Both the position numbers and the translations under genes were made by a program. Shown piece after piece: positions 1 to 9,998 of a stretch of DNA of 64,000 bases (positions are counted from its first letter, which is position 1; the number at the start of each line of letters is the position of its first letter). The stretch is from Agrocybe praecox (taxonomy: Eukaryota; Basidiomycota; Agaricomycetes; Agaricales; Agrocybaceae), in NCBI GenBank assembly GCA_964017145.1, contig OZ024852.1:372001-436000 (forward strand), written 5' to 3'. The notes below the pieces were generated by a model. That model was given only the letters and a program-made list of their open reading frames with translations. It had not been told where the DNA came from and made no database searches.

Positions 1-2
1 AT

Positions 3-521
3 CCAAACCCCAGTCGAACCCCTTCCATTCCTTTCATCGTCGTCGACCAACACAACGAAGAACCCGACGAACCACGAGTGGAACCTACTACGACACCTGG
101 ACAACAAATAGAACCGAACCCCTCCGTCCTCAATCTTAGAACCTTTCAACGACTAGCGAGACTTCCAGAAACATCTGCCCGTCCCCCGTTAAATCATCGA
201 CAATTCCTTCACACCTTATTCCCCAGCCACGACGGCTCCGATGCAACAGGAACGCACACCAATGAAACTCGAACGGAACCAACCCCTAGAATCGACAACG
301 AACTTCCCCCTCCCTATTTACCACGACGACAACAAAATCGACAACCTTCCGAACCACGACAGACCATCGTTCCACCGAACGGTCCCCGACTACTTCGAGG
401 ACTGCCTCATCCTTACACCCTCCGACCCCGACCCAGAAGAAACGCCACCCCGACCTGTTACAACTGCCGACGAACAGGACACCTCAGACGGGACTGTCCT
501 TACCAATCCCACCAATTCTAG
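3..521 (+). CDS. C-terminal part of a gag-like zinc-knuckle protein (retroelement), 5' end outside the window
   Basis: An open frame runs in from the left edge of the window and ends at a TAG at 519-521. The encoded 170-odd residues are rich in Pro, Arg and Thr, and end in a perfect CX2CX4HX4C zinc knuckle (CYNCRRTGHLRRDC) a few residues before the stop. This motif is typical of nucleocapsid regions of LTR-retrotransposon Gag proteins. The knuckle is followed within 40 bp by an LTR-like segment, which supports a retroelement origin. No protease, reverse transcriptase or integrase lies downstream, so this is either a gag-only non-autonomous element or a copy with an unusual order; the part upstream cannot be seen. 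The GTG at 78 is not a real start. A cellular CCHC protein is the alternative. Confidence 0.55.
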   Translation, partial: PNPSRTPSIPFIVVDQHNEEPDEPRVEPTTTPGQQIEPNPSVLNLRTFQRLARLPETSARPPLNHRQFLHTLFPSHDGSDATGTHTNETRTEPTPRIDNELPPPYLPRRQQNRQPSEPRQTIVPPNGPRLLRGLPHPYTLRPRPRRNATPTCYNCRRTGHLRRDCPYQSHQF

Positions 522-556
522 TCGAATCTGGAATCTTCGATCTAGAACGGGGGTAA

Positions 557-808
557 TGTTACGAACACACACGCAGGCCGACTCTTTTTCATTTCCTTTA
601 CTGTTTCATCACCTCGCCCTTACCGAACGACTACCACACCTTCACGGTGTGTTTCTTATCGAACGATCACCGCATTGCTACAATGCCTTTTCCGCATTTC
701 TTACGAACGTTTACCGCACCTTTACGGTGCTCTTTACGCATGTCCTTACATTATAAATACGTAGTACGATACTCTCTTGTTCTTTAACTAGTTCTTGAGA
801 ATACTACA
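557..808 (+). mobile_element. LTR-like segment (probable 3' LTR)
   Basis: A purine-rich stretch (agaacgggggtaa, 544-556) is followed by TGTTACGAACAC, as expected for a polypurine tract next to the start of a 3' LTR. A TATA-like TATAAAT lies at 752-758, as in a U3/R junction. The right end is placed by guess at ACTACA (803-808), because LTRs usually end in CA; there is no second LTR in the window to compare. Three short hairpins lie inside (635-651, 672-686, 716-730). The extent is inferred, not proven. Confidence 0.4.
635..730. repeat. Three spaced hairpins in degenerate tandem units
   Basis: Three inverted repeats occur in series: CACACC/GGTGTG with a 5-nt loop (635-651), GCATTG/CAATGC with a 3-nt loop (672-686), and GCACC/GGTGC with a 5-nt loop (716-730). 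Each is preceded by a CGAACGA or CGAACGT-like string and a short C-rich stretch, so the block looks like three diverged copies of a unit of about 40 bp. It sits in the presumed U3 of the LTR-like segment. Confidence 0.6.
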
Positions 809-837
809 GTTTCATTACTCGAAACTCGAACGAAGAA

Positions 838-1494
838 CTAAGAACCTACGACTATAGTCTTCTTCGGTGTAAACTCTGGGAGTTGTACACACACGAAACG
901 GCTTGTGTCGTAACAGATGTGCTCCAACGGAGTCGGTCGGACACCATGCAGGCGGATGGTTTGGTGAAGGTTCTGATTGCCGTTGACGGTTCCCGTGCGT
1001 CGAAAAATACCATATATTGAAATGGCTGGCGATCGTCCAATGCAGTTCAAAGGCCAATGCTCTGATTCGATCTGCCGAGAGACGTTTCCATCGTAGTCAA
1101 TAATGTTGTGCTGTAGCACATAGCCGTGTGCCATGAGCCACAACGCAACGGGTCGAGTATTTGATGCGTGAACATAGAGATCCATACAATTTCCAGAAGG
1201 GGCTCTATCAAAAACGTTAAGGGCGAAAACACCGGAGATCAAAACACGGTATCGATAGAGGATGTTGTGGAATCCCCACAGGTTGTCAAACCATGCATCA
1301 AACAACCGTTCAAAGTTCCATGTTTCATGGAGATAATAACGAACGAGGGAACGGTTGAAGGTGGATACCTTGCTAAGGGAAAAGAGCTGGGGAAGTAATA
1401 GACATGAGAGGATACGGAGGATGACATCTGTGGGTAAGGTGGCCATATCGGTAAAGAAAGCCGGAGATAATGACTTGAGAAGGGCAGTGTTCAT
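838..1494 (-). CDS. F-box-like protein of an Agaricomycete-expanded family
   Basis: A 218-residue single-exon protein. The N-terminus carries an F-box-like stretch, LPTDVILRILSCLLLPQLFS, followed by a Ser/Val-rich helix and a Trp (residues about 20-60). F-box proteins bind Skp1 and select substrates for SCF ubiquitin ligases. The middle has a pattern common in basidiomycete F-box-like proteins (VHASNTRPVALWLMAHGYVL). No recognisable substrate-binding repeats follow. The chosen start is the Met of MNTALLKS (1494); MATLPTD at 1446 is a good alternative, and an upstream Met at 1632 lies in AT-rich, intron-like sequence. The stop lies close to the end of the retroelement remnant, so the C-terminus may have been affected by the insertion. 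The F-box call is moderate; substrate and function are unknown. Confidence 0.5.
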   Translation of the reverse strand: MNTALLKSLSPAFFTDMATLPTDVILRILSCLLLPQLFSLSKVSTFNRSLVRYYLHETWNFERLFDAWFDNLWGFHNILYRYRVLISGVFALNVFDRAPSGNCMDLYVHASNTRPVALWLMAHGYVLQHNIIDYDGNVSRQIESEHWPLNCIGRSPAISIYGIFRRTGTVNGNQNLHQTIRLHGVRPTPLEHICYDTSRFVCVQLPEFTPKKTIVVGS

Positions 1495-1800
1495 GACGGC
1501 TGGTAACCAAATGCGATTTAGGAGAAAAGATATAACAATTATAACGATTATATAGGTACCTGTGAATACTATGATTATTGGAGTGTTGGAATACGGTGAT
1601 ACAAATATAAATACACCAGACACAACATACACTAATTGAATCTATACACTGCCAAATACAAAAATCAAACGCGTCCTCGATGAAATGCAATAGCATGGCA
1701 GTACGTACTAGAGAAAACCAAATGGCTGCAGAAAGATATAAATACGCCGAATGGAACAGATTGCGATAGATTATTCAACTTCAAGCTTCAAGAGACAATC

Positions 1801-3141
1801 ATGATTTCACAAGAACAATGTTCCATCATGCTCGCCGAGTGGAGAGGCAAACATATTCGCACAACAGATATTGGTTTGGAACAGGCGGCAGAATCTATTT
1901 CTGCAAAATCACCAATCGTGAAAGCACGGCCCGGGACAAGCGGAGGACGGTGGATTGTAGGTCGTTTGCCTTGAAGAAGTATAGCTTGCCTGACGATTCT
2001 ATACCAGCTTTCACGAACGGACACAGGAAAAGTTGCGGTCCTGGCATATGTTGGGGTCATCGCCTGGTGTGGTGACCAGAACACAGGAAACTTTGTTCCT
2101 TCGGGTTATGTAGCGCCAGAACGCACTGTAGAAGGCAGAATGTATGTCATTCGAATTGGTGTTTGGTGAGCAGTTACTTACTGACTACTGTTTTAGCCAA
2201 CCAGTACCCAACGGAAAGGGGGAAATATCTTTTTGCTTTGACGCCTTTGCGGACCCAACTTTGTACGACAATCTCCGAGTAAGCTCATATACACGACTTG
2301 CCAAGTGTTGGAGTAAGCAATTGAAATAACCCACAGGTCCTCGAAGATGATACTGCGTCGCAACCTAAGTTCAATCAGTCAAGGAAGCCCAGAGGTAACT
2401 GGCAGAACGGTTCCCACCCAAGTACTCGCACTCGTTATATTGTCAGTTCAAAGCTTTTCACGAAGAAGAGAGCAGCGGCTGGGAACATTGGGTACAAGGT
2501 TCATCCATGGATCGTGGACGCATTGAAGAAAGAGCCAAACTATATGGCGAATCCAGAACGCGTCAAATTTTACGACTGTGTGAACGGGATAATCAACAAT
2601 CTCGAAGACAGCGCAAACCCAGCACTCGAGAAGAATGACATAGTCCTGATGACATTCAAGTTGGGCTTTCATGTCGGACCATCTTATTGGGAGCCCGAAG
2701 TTTTCCCAATTGAAGTGATTCGGCTGGATCATATACCTTATTCGCCGGAAGGATCAATGGCTGAGGCTCCTCTTTATCCATCTTTGGGTCCAGAGTTCTC
2801 CCCCCTCGAGGCTGGCGTACCTTTTGCTCTTTTAGATGGTATGTGTTTGTTTTTGACCAGCAACACAAGTACTGAAGTAATGTCCAGCGCCTACTGAACA
2901 TGTGGAATTAGGGAAGCGGAAGACAGGGGTTGATCTCAACCTTAACGAGGATGGACCTTCTGACGTAGGTATTAAGCACAAGAGGCGCGCCACAGATGCA
3001 GAGGTGATGGCCGATATCACAATGTCTAATGGAAATGGAGGAACATCTACGGTCACGGGAGTTGGAGGAAGTTCCTGGGCTTTGCGATCTATGGGAAAGG
3101 GGAAGGAGAAGGAGAACAGATCACCTTCAATTCCGAAGTAA
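1801..3141 (+). CDS. Unknown five-exon gene, 375-residue protein
   Basis: I do not recognise this protein. The model joins five exons (1801-1956, 2008-2141, 2197-2278, 2337-2838, 2888-3141) across four introns of 51, 55, 58 and 49 nt, all GT..AG; the first two carry clear CTGAC branch sites, and the frame stays open throughout. The start MISQEQCSIMLAEWRGKHIR is the first Met of the frame. The protein is soluble, without a signal peptide or membrane segment. Residues about 55-90 are hydrophobic and beta-like (GKVAVLAYVGVIAW), and the C-terminal 85 residues are acidic/Gly-rich and contain KHKRR, a possible nuclear localisation signal. The consistency of the splicing argues strongly that it is a real expressed gene. 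It lies downstream of the F-box-like gene in the opposite direction. Confidence 0.7.
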
Positions 3142-3577
3142 TGTTCAAGGAGAGCCAATCTAGTATACATCTTTTGTACACTTCCAAGAGTCAATAATAG
3201 TGTTGTTACTAAGCATGACAGGGAACTCAGCGAGACGATCCTATATTAACGACTTTTTACGAGTCCTCCAACAGAGGACGAGTTCTTATAAGATCTTATA
3301 TCGCGCGTCCTGTTTTTGAGCTTGTCACGGTTAAGCATTCTCATCATGTGATCTTTGGTTGGCACACGCTAAAAATATACCGTTATCACGGTGAGTACAG
3401 GACTCTCTATTCTCCACTTGTTCATTCTCACCCTGGCCTGCTACCAGCTATCACGCTAGTATAATACCAACTATCACCCCCCGCTACTTTTCTACACAGT
3501 TGGAGCCTCAAATGGACAGTGGCATTACGCACCTTTGATAGGCGTGCCCGCTGCTGCAGTGCTGCATGGCTTGGTAA
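3142..3577. other. Intergenic, no gene seen
   Basis: No convincing reading frame on either strand. The stretch contains the 3' flank of the five-exon gene and joins directly to the membrane-protein relic. Confidence 0.5.
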
Positions 3578-3952
3578 CATATACACATTATACATTCCAT
3601 TGGGTGGGACGTGCTCATGTACCACTACACCAACGGCCGACTCAATCTTTCGGATGGGACTGGAGCGACAATCAATAACCACAGCAAGACAGATTGGTTG
3701 GCAAAGGGGATCGCACTCCTACGGGCGACCATCATCCAGTGCATTGCCCGGCTCCTAGACGACCACCTCACTCTTACCGAGCTCGAACTGGTCACTGCGT
3801 CCCTTGCAATACTCGGTCTAGTGATGTATTTTCTGTGGTGGAACAAGCTGTTCAAAGTCGAAATTCCTATCATTTTGATGCTTCATAATTCCGAAGCGGA
3901 CACAAGTAAGAAGGACAGCGAACGTCGGAAGAGGAAAGTTAAAGGTTCGTAA
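3578..3952 (+). pseudogene. C-terminal fragment of an Agaricomycete membrane-protein family
   Basis: The frame after a stop at 3575-3577 reads about 125 residues and contains LAKGIALLRAT..QCIAR..LTLTELELVTASLAILGLVMYFLWWNK. The pattern 'LSKG..LLQT..QCIAR..LP.TELE.VTLAFA.LN...YFLWWNKPL' is a signature near the C-terminus of a family of multi-pass membrane proteins abundant in mushroom genomes, of unknown function. The usual several-hundred-residue N-terminal part is missing here: upstream frames are closed and no splice-linked exon could be found. After the signature the protein ends in a basic tail (SERRKRKVKG). I take it as a truncated relic. The family assignment comes from recall of the pattern. 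Confidence 0.5.
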
Positions 3953-4189
3953 TATATGTTACATTCACTATCCACAAGCAAAGGATCTCTAACATCAAAC
4001 TCACAGAAAGATCCCACAGAAAGGAGAGGATCCACGACTGGCTTAGGAGTGAGGAGGTTAATGTCACCTCTGTCGTCAGCGGTATTGAATTTGGATGAAG
4101 AGGACCAATATTGACCCACCACTGCGGATCTGCCGCACATGAGCCGTTCTTTCACTTCGACTGTGGCAGATTCAGTTGGTATGAAAAAC

Positions 4190-5113
4190 GGAGCCCGAAG
4201 GAATTCCATTTCCCTCGACCACCACAGCAACCTCCATTATTTTTGCCGTTGCCATCATCGTCGTCTTGACCAACGAGCCCGCCAATGTTCTCGGTATCGC
4301 ACTCTGAAAATATACCGCACTCGCCTATCCACCAGTATAACTCAACGAGCTCATCACAGCCAATTCCATCAACTCTCAAGTTATTACTAGACAGCTACAG
4401 TAGCGATACATTGTCGGGAACGTCACCTTTGAGGATATCAAAAAAAATCGCCCATGTCGCCCATGGTTCCATCGATGCAGGCACAAATTTTATCACCACC
4501 ACAGCCTCATGCTTCATTACCTGAATCCTTTCCATCGTTCGCTCCCACACCGAACAGCAATATACCTGATAATCTGATATCTTCAACAAGTTCGTCGCCT
4601 TCGTTCCTGACAGAGGAATACGTGGATAGGTTTGGGCTCGAGAATCTCATAGGAACTGGTGGTGAGGGTGACAACGCCCATGGGATTAGATTGTCGTCGT
4701 TGAGGGGTTTGTCAGGAGGGCTGGACTCGGACTTGGAAGATAAGGATGACGATAGGTGGTCGAGAAGTAATGCTGGACAACCACGAAGAGGAGAAGCTGG
4801 GCATGGATGAGTACACCAAGAAGACGACGAAGTCTACGCCAAGGCATTAAGCATCAAGATTTCAAGTCGCGTCGGCAGGAGGGATAGTTTGAATGAAGGT
4901 ACTGTCGAAGGGTTGGGTTATGCGCCACCGACAATCACAACATTCACTGCACTCGCAATACACACGAAACCAAACCAGCATCAGCATCAGCAACCCCATA
5001 ATCCATGCGAATGCTGTCCGTCGATGACACCATCTGCTACATCTGATGGTTCTGGATCTGGGTCGCAAGCTGGAACAATAGGCAAATGGGAACATAGTAC
5101 ATACTCATTCTAG
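4190..5113 (+). pseudogene. Decayed Ser/Pro-rich gene with frame breaks
   Basis: Several + strand frames in series look protein-like but do not join: a possible membrane segment (SIIFAVAIIVVL, about 4228-4263), a Ser-rich part from 4285, a Pro/Ser-rich part from about 4454 (residues such as PSFAPTPNSNIPDNLI) that continues only by changing frame at an A8 run (4440-4447), an acidic part near 4730, and a His/Gln/Cys-rich tail (NQHQHQQPHNPCECCPS) ending at 5113. No clean introns separate them. I read this as a pseudogene; a real gene with unseen introns or an error in the A-run is possible. The family is not recognised. Confidence 0.35.
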
Positions 5114-5760
5114 ATTTACCCTATCAATCAAGTACATACTACATTCATCTCGTCATCCCCTCTTTCTTTCTCCTTGTCACTCTGTTCTTTCCTTTTCATT
5201 TCTTTGGCCTCACCTCCTTATTCATCGTCAATCCCCATTTGCTCGACCTGCGCAAGCGACCAATACCTGATTATCTCCATACCCCACTTTCTGTTTTGCT
5301 ATCTTCGCTGTTGTCAGCCCATGTGACGTGCAACATAATATGACAATTCAAAATCAGGACTCGTATATGCCATGCCTCGCAATGGCCCACACCCACAAGT
5401 AGCAGGATTAACGCCTAAGTCTTGAAATTTGAATCAAGGTGAAATGTACCGGGCACTCACTGACGTTGCGCCGAGGTTCTGCAACCGTCTGTCTTCCACC
5501 GACTTTACAGTACAACGACGAAGCAAATGTTTATGCCACCATCGAACGCAACTCCAGCCTGTAAATAGAGTGCCAACATATTATGTTGCCTTCGCTGATA
5601 ATCACGATGGAATACGTGCTGTGAGACAGGATGGGAGCGCGATGGAGGGCGACTACGTACATCTGTATCACTTTTGGGTACACTGGAGCGGAGGTATTAT
5701 TCATATTACAGTACATATCACGCAAACAATGGGATTTTGTAGCAAAGGCAGCAAAGATAT
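5114..5760. other. Intergenic, no gene seen
   Basis: T/C-rich sequence at about 5150-5230, then unremarkable. ORFs on the + strand here have no recognisable content. The segment is the 3' flank of the minus-strand kinase. Confidence 0.4.
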
Positions 5761-7963
5761 TTAATTCTCTATCGAAAAATATGGGTGGTCTTCCAAATCA
5801 TATAGGACTATTCTACGTTCGGGATCGAGATCAAGCATGGCAGAAACAAGGTCGAGAAAACACTCATCCTTCATGATATCCTACGATGAATTGGTGTTAG
5901 CGATTAAACGGGAAACAGCACGGGTAAGAGTGAGTCATACCTCAAGTGATGGTGTGTTCCGGAAAAGATGAAGAACAGAGTCGCTGACAGAAGAATGAAT
6001 GAGAGGGGAGGTAGAATTATCATAAGCAAAGATGAAGCGCTGGCGGCGCCGTATGGCATGAACGAGATGTGGGGGGAATGGCCCAAGAACAACATGGAAC
6101 AGCAGGATCTTTCCTCGGCAGTATGATGGGCCTGAGGGAATAGATGGGAAAAGAGGTTTCCGAGTGGCGAGTTCCGAGAAAAGACATCCAATTGCAAAGA
6201 TATCGGCTTCTTGAGGAAGAGTGTTGTCTGGAAGGTATTATCAGATGCCCAGTATGTGAATAAAGCGCATAGAGTAGCTCACGCGAATCATAGACCATCT
6301 CTGGCGATCTATACTGATCACGTCCTGGGTGTTCAACTTTATCCAGCCCAAGTTGACCATAAAATAATATGCGAATATGAGGACGGAGCAACACGGTCTA
6401 AAGAGCTGTTTTAGTTAAGAGAGCACCGCTAATGAGGACCACTTACATGTTCAAGAAACTCGCTGTAGTCATCATACTCATACTCAGTAATAGTGCGTGG
6501 ATCGACAAGTTCAATAGTTGAAGGTGAAAGGTCTTGATGCCAGATACGTTCTGCATGAAGTTCTATATGATTGATAAGTTTTGAGCAGCAGGTGAGGGAA
6601 GAAAACATGAAACTTAACTGGCAATTCCTTGCAGAACCTGAAGGGATATTTGACGAACATGGTGTTTGGGAAGATGGAGATTAGGACTGGCCAAGACGGC
6701 ATCAAGTGTGACAACAGGCCCTTCAAAGACGATAAATGTATGCGTGTTATTCAGAATGTGTTCAACAAACTGCGCATGTCTAACTCAATATATAAGCAGC
6801 AAGTATGAAAGAGCAGAAAATATCACTAACCTGCCGTCCTGTGTCCTTGCAGATTGCAACCATGAAACGTCTTCATGAACGCCATGTTCAGAGACGAGAT
6901 CGTGTTTGATGATCTTGATAATGCAGGAGGACCGAGTACCTGCGTCTATAACACTGACGAGTTGAGAAGCTAACCCCATTTGAAGGCTACGACGAATACG
7001 ATCTAAACAAGCTGTTACGATGGTGACACCAATTGAAAGTAAATTACTTGCATTTTCCCAACAGCAGTTCTCCAGGTGAAAACCTGGATTATCAACAGCG
7101 AGGTCAAGAAAAGAAAAATAGAAGATTAGACAGGGCACTTACCAAGATAAGATTGATGCCGAAGACACAAGCTGGGACATTGAAGCGAACAGATTGCCAA
7201 TAGCATTTCAATAGGTTTATGTACCTGGAGGTAAGTCATAAGTATGTTTGGGTATTTGTGTATAACGACGAGGAAGAGAAGTGTTTGATCGCCCGATTTT
7301 AGTGATCGCTCCCAGAAATTGGGACCTGTTGAGGACCGAGGTGTGGCGAGTTATTAGCCAAGAATTAGGAAGGTGACCTTGTTTGCAGAGCAAATATGCA
7401 TCGGCATGGGACGACAAGATGGGACAAAGCAGGCGAATAACAATTGCCCGTATTTGGAATGCAAACATAACAAAATTGATAATAATATTGGTGGTCGATT
7501 AAGGAATGTTTGGGGGGCTGTGTCCATGCTTGGTATAGCTTTCAGATAATTTGGAAAGCAAACATGGAGCGGCAGGGAACGCCCGCATGAAACATAACAA
7601 AATTGATAACAATATTGGTAGTCGATTGAGGAATGTTTGGGGGGCTGTGTCCATGCTTGGTATGGCCTTCAGATAACAGCAAGGACGATGCACCACACTT
7701 TCATTCTGGCATACGAAGACAACAACAGTTTCATGAAGACATGCGTGTTCAAGATCACCCAGGCACATAATGTTTAAATTGAGCGTCAATGGGAACTCAC
7801 CTGGGGCAGGGAAAGATGAAAAGAAAGCTTTCGCAACTTTCAAGGTATGAAGGACGCTAATAATAGACTATTCAACATGGCTAACGACTTACAAGTTCAC
7901 GTTCCCCACAACCAGTGGCAATTGATGAGGGAGATCAAATAAGTTCTCATTGTAAGTAGGCAT
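5761..7963 (-). CDS. Degenerate protein kinase (SRPK/CMGC-like), probable pseudokinase
   Basis: The C-lobe is well resolved on the minus strand. It reads, in order, FVEHILNNTHTFIVFEGPV (end of N-lobe), LPKHHVRQISLQVLQGIA (helix E), catalytic-loop equivalent HQDLSPSTIEL, then IRILFYGQLG where DFG should be, RDQYRSPEM (APE equivalent), DIFAIGCLFSEL (helix F) and a final LDLDPERR (subdomain XI arginine). Introns at 5881-5940 and 6228-6282 join these in frame, and the stop is at 5761-5763. The catalytic Asp of HRD is kept, but the Asn that binds metal is Thr, and the DFG Asp is Phe, so catalysis is doubtful. The N-lobe (about 7000-7963) is poorly resolved; MPTYNENLFDLPHQLP is the likely N-terminus. 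A divergent homologous kinase starts immediately upstream. It could be a pseudogene, but the C-terminal 150 codons are free of stops. Confidence 0.6.
7463..7676. repeat. Direct duplication, 87-bp copies 127 bp apart
   Basis: Sequence 7463-7549 recurs at 7590-7676 with about five mismatches. Both copies start aaacataacaaaattgata and end cttggtat..cttcagataa. They lie in the N-lobe part of the minus-strand kinase, so they may be a duplicated exon/intron segment. The spacer shows only weak similarity to the sequence left of copy one. Confidence 0.85.
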
Positions 7964-9309
7964 GAATGTCGTGTTACTGTCATTTATGTGTTTTTTTAGA
8001 TATATTTTCTACGCACATTGCATCGGGAAATTCGGGAGAGGTATGGAAAGTGATGGACGTATCTCGCGGAGTCTGCTTTGCAGCAAAGGTTATGTACAGT
8101 GGGCGGGAAAGTGTACAGGCTGAACGGGCACGCGAGATTACGAAGGCTTTACGTCGTAATGTTTCGAGTGAAATATGGTATGAGAATTGTCCATGTTATT
8201 TGGGAAATATTATTTTAACAGTACCTTCCATTAGTGTTTTTTCAGAGGTACTCAACAGCGTACATTATAAGGACCATGAGTGCCTGATCTTTGACCTGTA
8301 TGGGATGAGCCTCCGGGAACTTATGCGAAAGGACGAGTTGCTTCCCCTTCCTAGGAAGCATATTCGAATGATAGCATTACAACTATGCCGTGGCATTTCA
8401 TGTAAGCCACTTCTTTCTTTCTTTTTCTTTCTCTAAGGAACCTGAACATTTTTGGGATGGAAATCTACCCCACCCGGTTAGACCTCCACAATATTTCTAT
8501 CGTCCACTCGGATATCACACCGGCAAACATTGTACTTGTGGAAGATGAGACGGTGGTGATGCATGATCTAAATGATTATGGGGAATTTTACAAGAAGGTA
8601 TGGCTTCAGTAAATACATAATCCAAATAATAATGACCGTTTAAAATGTTAGTCAATGTTAGTCAACGTATCTGTCAAGATTATCGACCTGGAGGATTCTG
8701 TCTCGAACCCAAGAAGACTGCAATATATTCCGGGCACTATCTCGTATCGGGCGCCTGAGGTGTATACAGGTGAGTGAGACGTGCTATGTGCTTGCCGAAT
8801 GAGAAGCACAATGACAGAGAAATAATAGGTGCAGGCTGGGATTTTCCCGTGGATGTCTTTGCTTTAGGTTGTGTTATATTCGAGCTGCAGACACAACATT
8901 CCCTGTTGCCGACAACAACGAGCGTTGAGGCAATTTTGTGCGAGTTAGAGCATTTGACAGGATTTCGGAGATTTGCATGCGTAAAGAAGGGTGCTTGTAG
9001 GTCCTGAAATATTTGCAAGAGTACCACGCTAAAGCACAACAATTTGTTAAGGCATTAACAAGACAGAACCTGGAGAAACGAATTTTTTAATTGAGGTTCA
9101 GAAGCTATGGGTACGTCATTTGGTTTTCAAGCGAAGAGGAAGAAATACTAATTGAAAAGCAGAGAAGAATCATAAGTCCAGACCTCAAAGATTTCTTACG
9201 CTGGGCCATTCATCCCAACCCACATTTACGGTCCAGTGCACAGGACTTACTGGAACAGAGATTTTTGAGAGTAAAGAGAAGGGAGGGTTTAGCAGGCCAA
9301 GTAAGCTAG
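7885..9309 (+). CDS. Divergent protein kinase (SRPK/CMGC-like)
   Basis: Kinase motifs appear in order: glycine loop IASGNSGEVWKV, Lys in CFAAKVMYSG, ECLIFDLYGMSLRELM (hinge and helix D), HIRMIALQLCRGIS (helix E), catalytic loop IVHSDITPANIVLV, KIIDLEDSVS (DLE instead of DFG), YRAPEVY (APE), WDFPVDVFALGCVIFEL (helix F), and DLKDFLRWAIHPNPHLRSSA near the C-terminus. Introns 8402-8481, 8598-8651 and 8770-8828 keep the frame; a last intron near 9110-9150 is less certain. Catalytic Asp, Asn and the first Asp of DFG are present, so activity is possible. The first exon is unclear: a donor at 7952 suggests an exon open from 7885, without an ATG, overlapping the 5' end of the minus-strand kinase. The shared 'ND/DDY.EF' string after the catalytic loop shows the two kinases are paralogues. 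Confidence 0.65.
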
Positions 9310-9998
9310 ATTCCATGTGGTAGTACATTCCGGCTGTATATCTTAAAGCTCGAATCTGCAATGCCATTGCTACTTATATATGTTTGTCGTTTCTTTCTTG
9401 CCCGACGTGTTATGGCATGAGGGCCGGGATAAGATATAAATGAAGGTAGCGCGTTTGATAATTTGATTGGACTATTAGAAATTGTACGTTTCCGAGGGGG
9501 GGTATGTGGTTGCAGAGCGCGCCGAGTACCTGTTCTGAATGGTCATATTGGCAGATGACTAGAATGCACAATCATCTTACTTGAAGTAAGTGCCCTAATT
9601 GCGGGGAGTAAGATTTTGCCCTCTTCGGTCCTTGGGAAGAGTAAGCAGGACGGGTGACATTGACACATGGTTAGTGGTCAAGAAGGGAGGGTGGCTTTGA
9701 ACCTGAATACGAGAGTGCTCAGACAGAGTTCCATGACAACGGTATTGAACGGAGTAGCATTATAACACTTGCAACACGAGATGTGGAGTACTCATAAATG
9801 ATGGCAGGTGTTCTTTCCTACTTAATAGAAACGAACCCTGTTCACACAATATCTTCCGAAAAATAAGGAATATTTTTCACTGAACGAGAAAGGTTAGGTT
9901 AGTGGGATATGGCAACTGGATATTACGATATGGCTCCAAAGCAAGAGGTTATAAGATGGTAAGAGAAGGAAACCTGTAAAAAAAAACCCTACATCCGC
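9310..9998. other. Intergenic, no gene seen
   Basis: No frame with recognisable content. It holds the 3' flank of the kinase and AT-rich sequence. Confidence 0.4.

Noticed and set aside
557..914. LTR extending to TCGTAACA at 907-914, which is complementary to TGTTACGA at 557
   Set aside because: The string lies inside the F-box-like reading frame, which continues normally to 838, so the match looks like chance.
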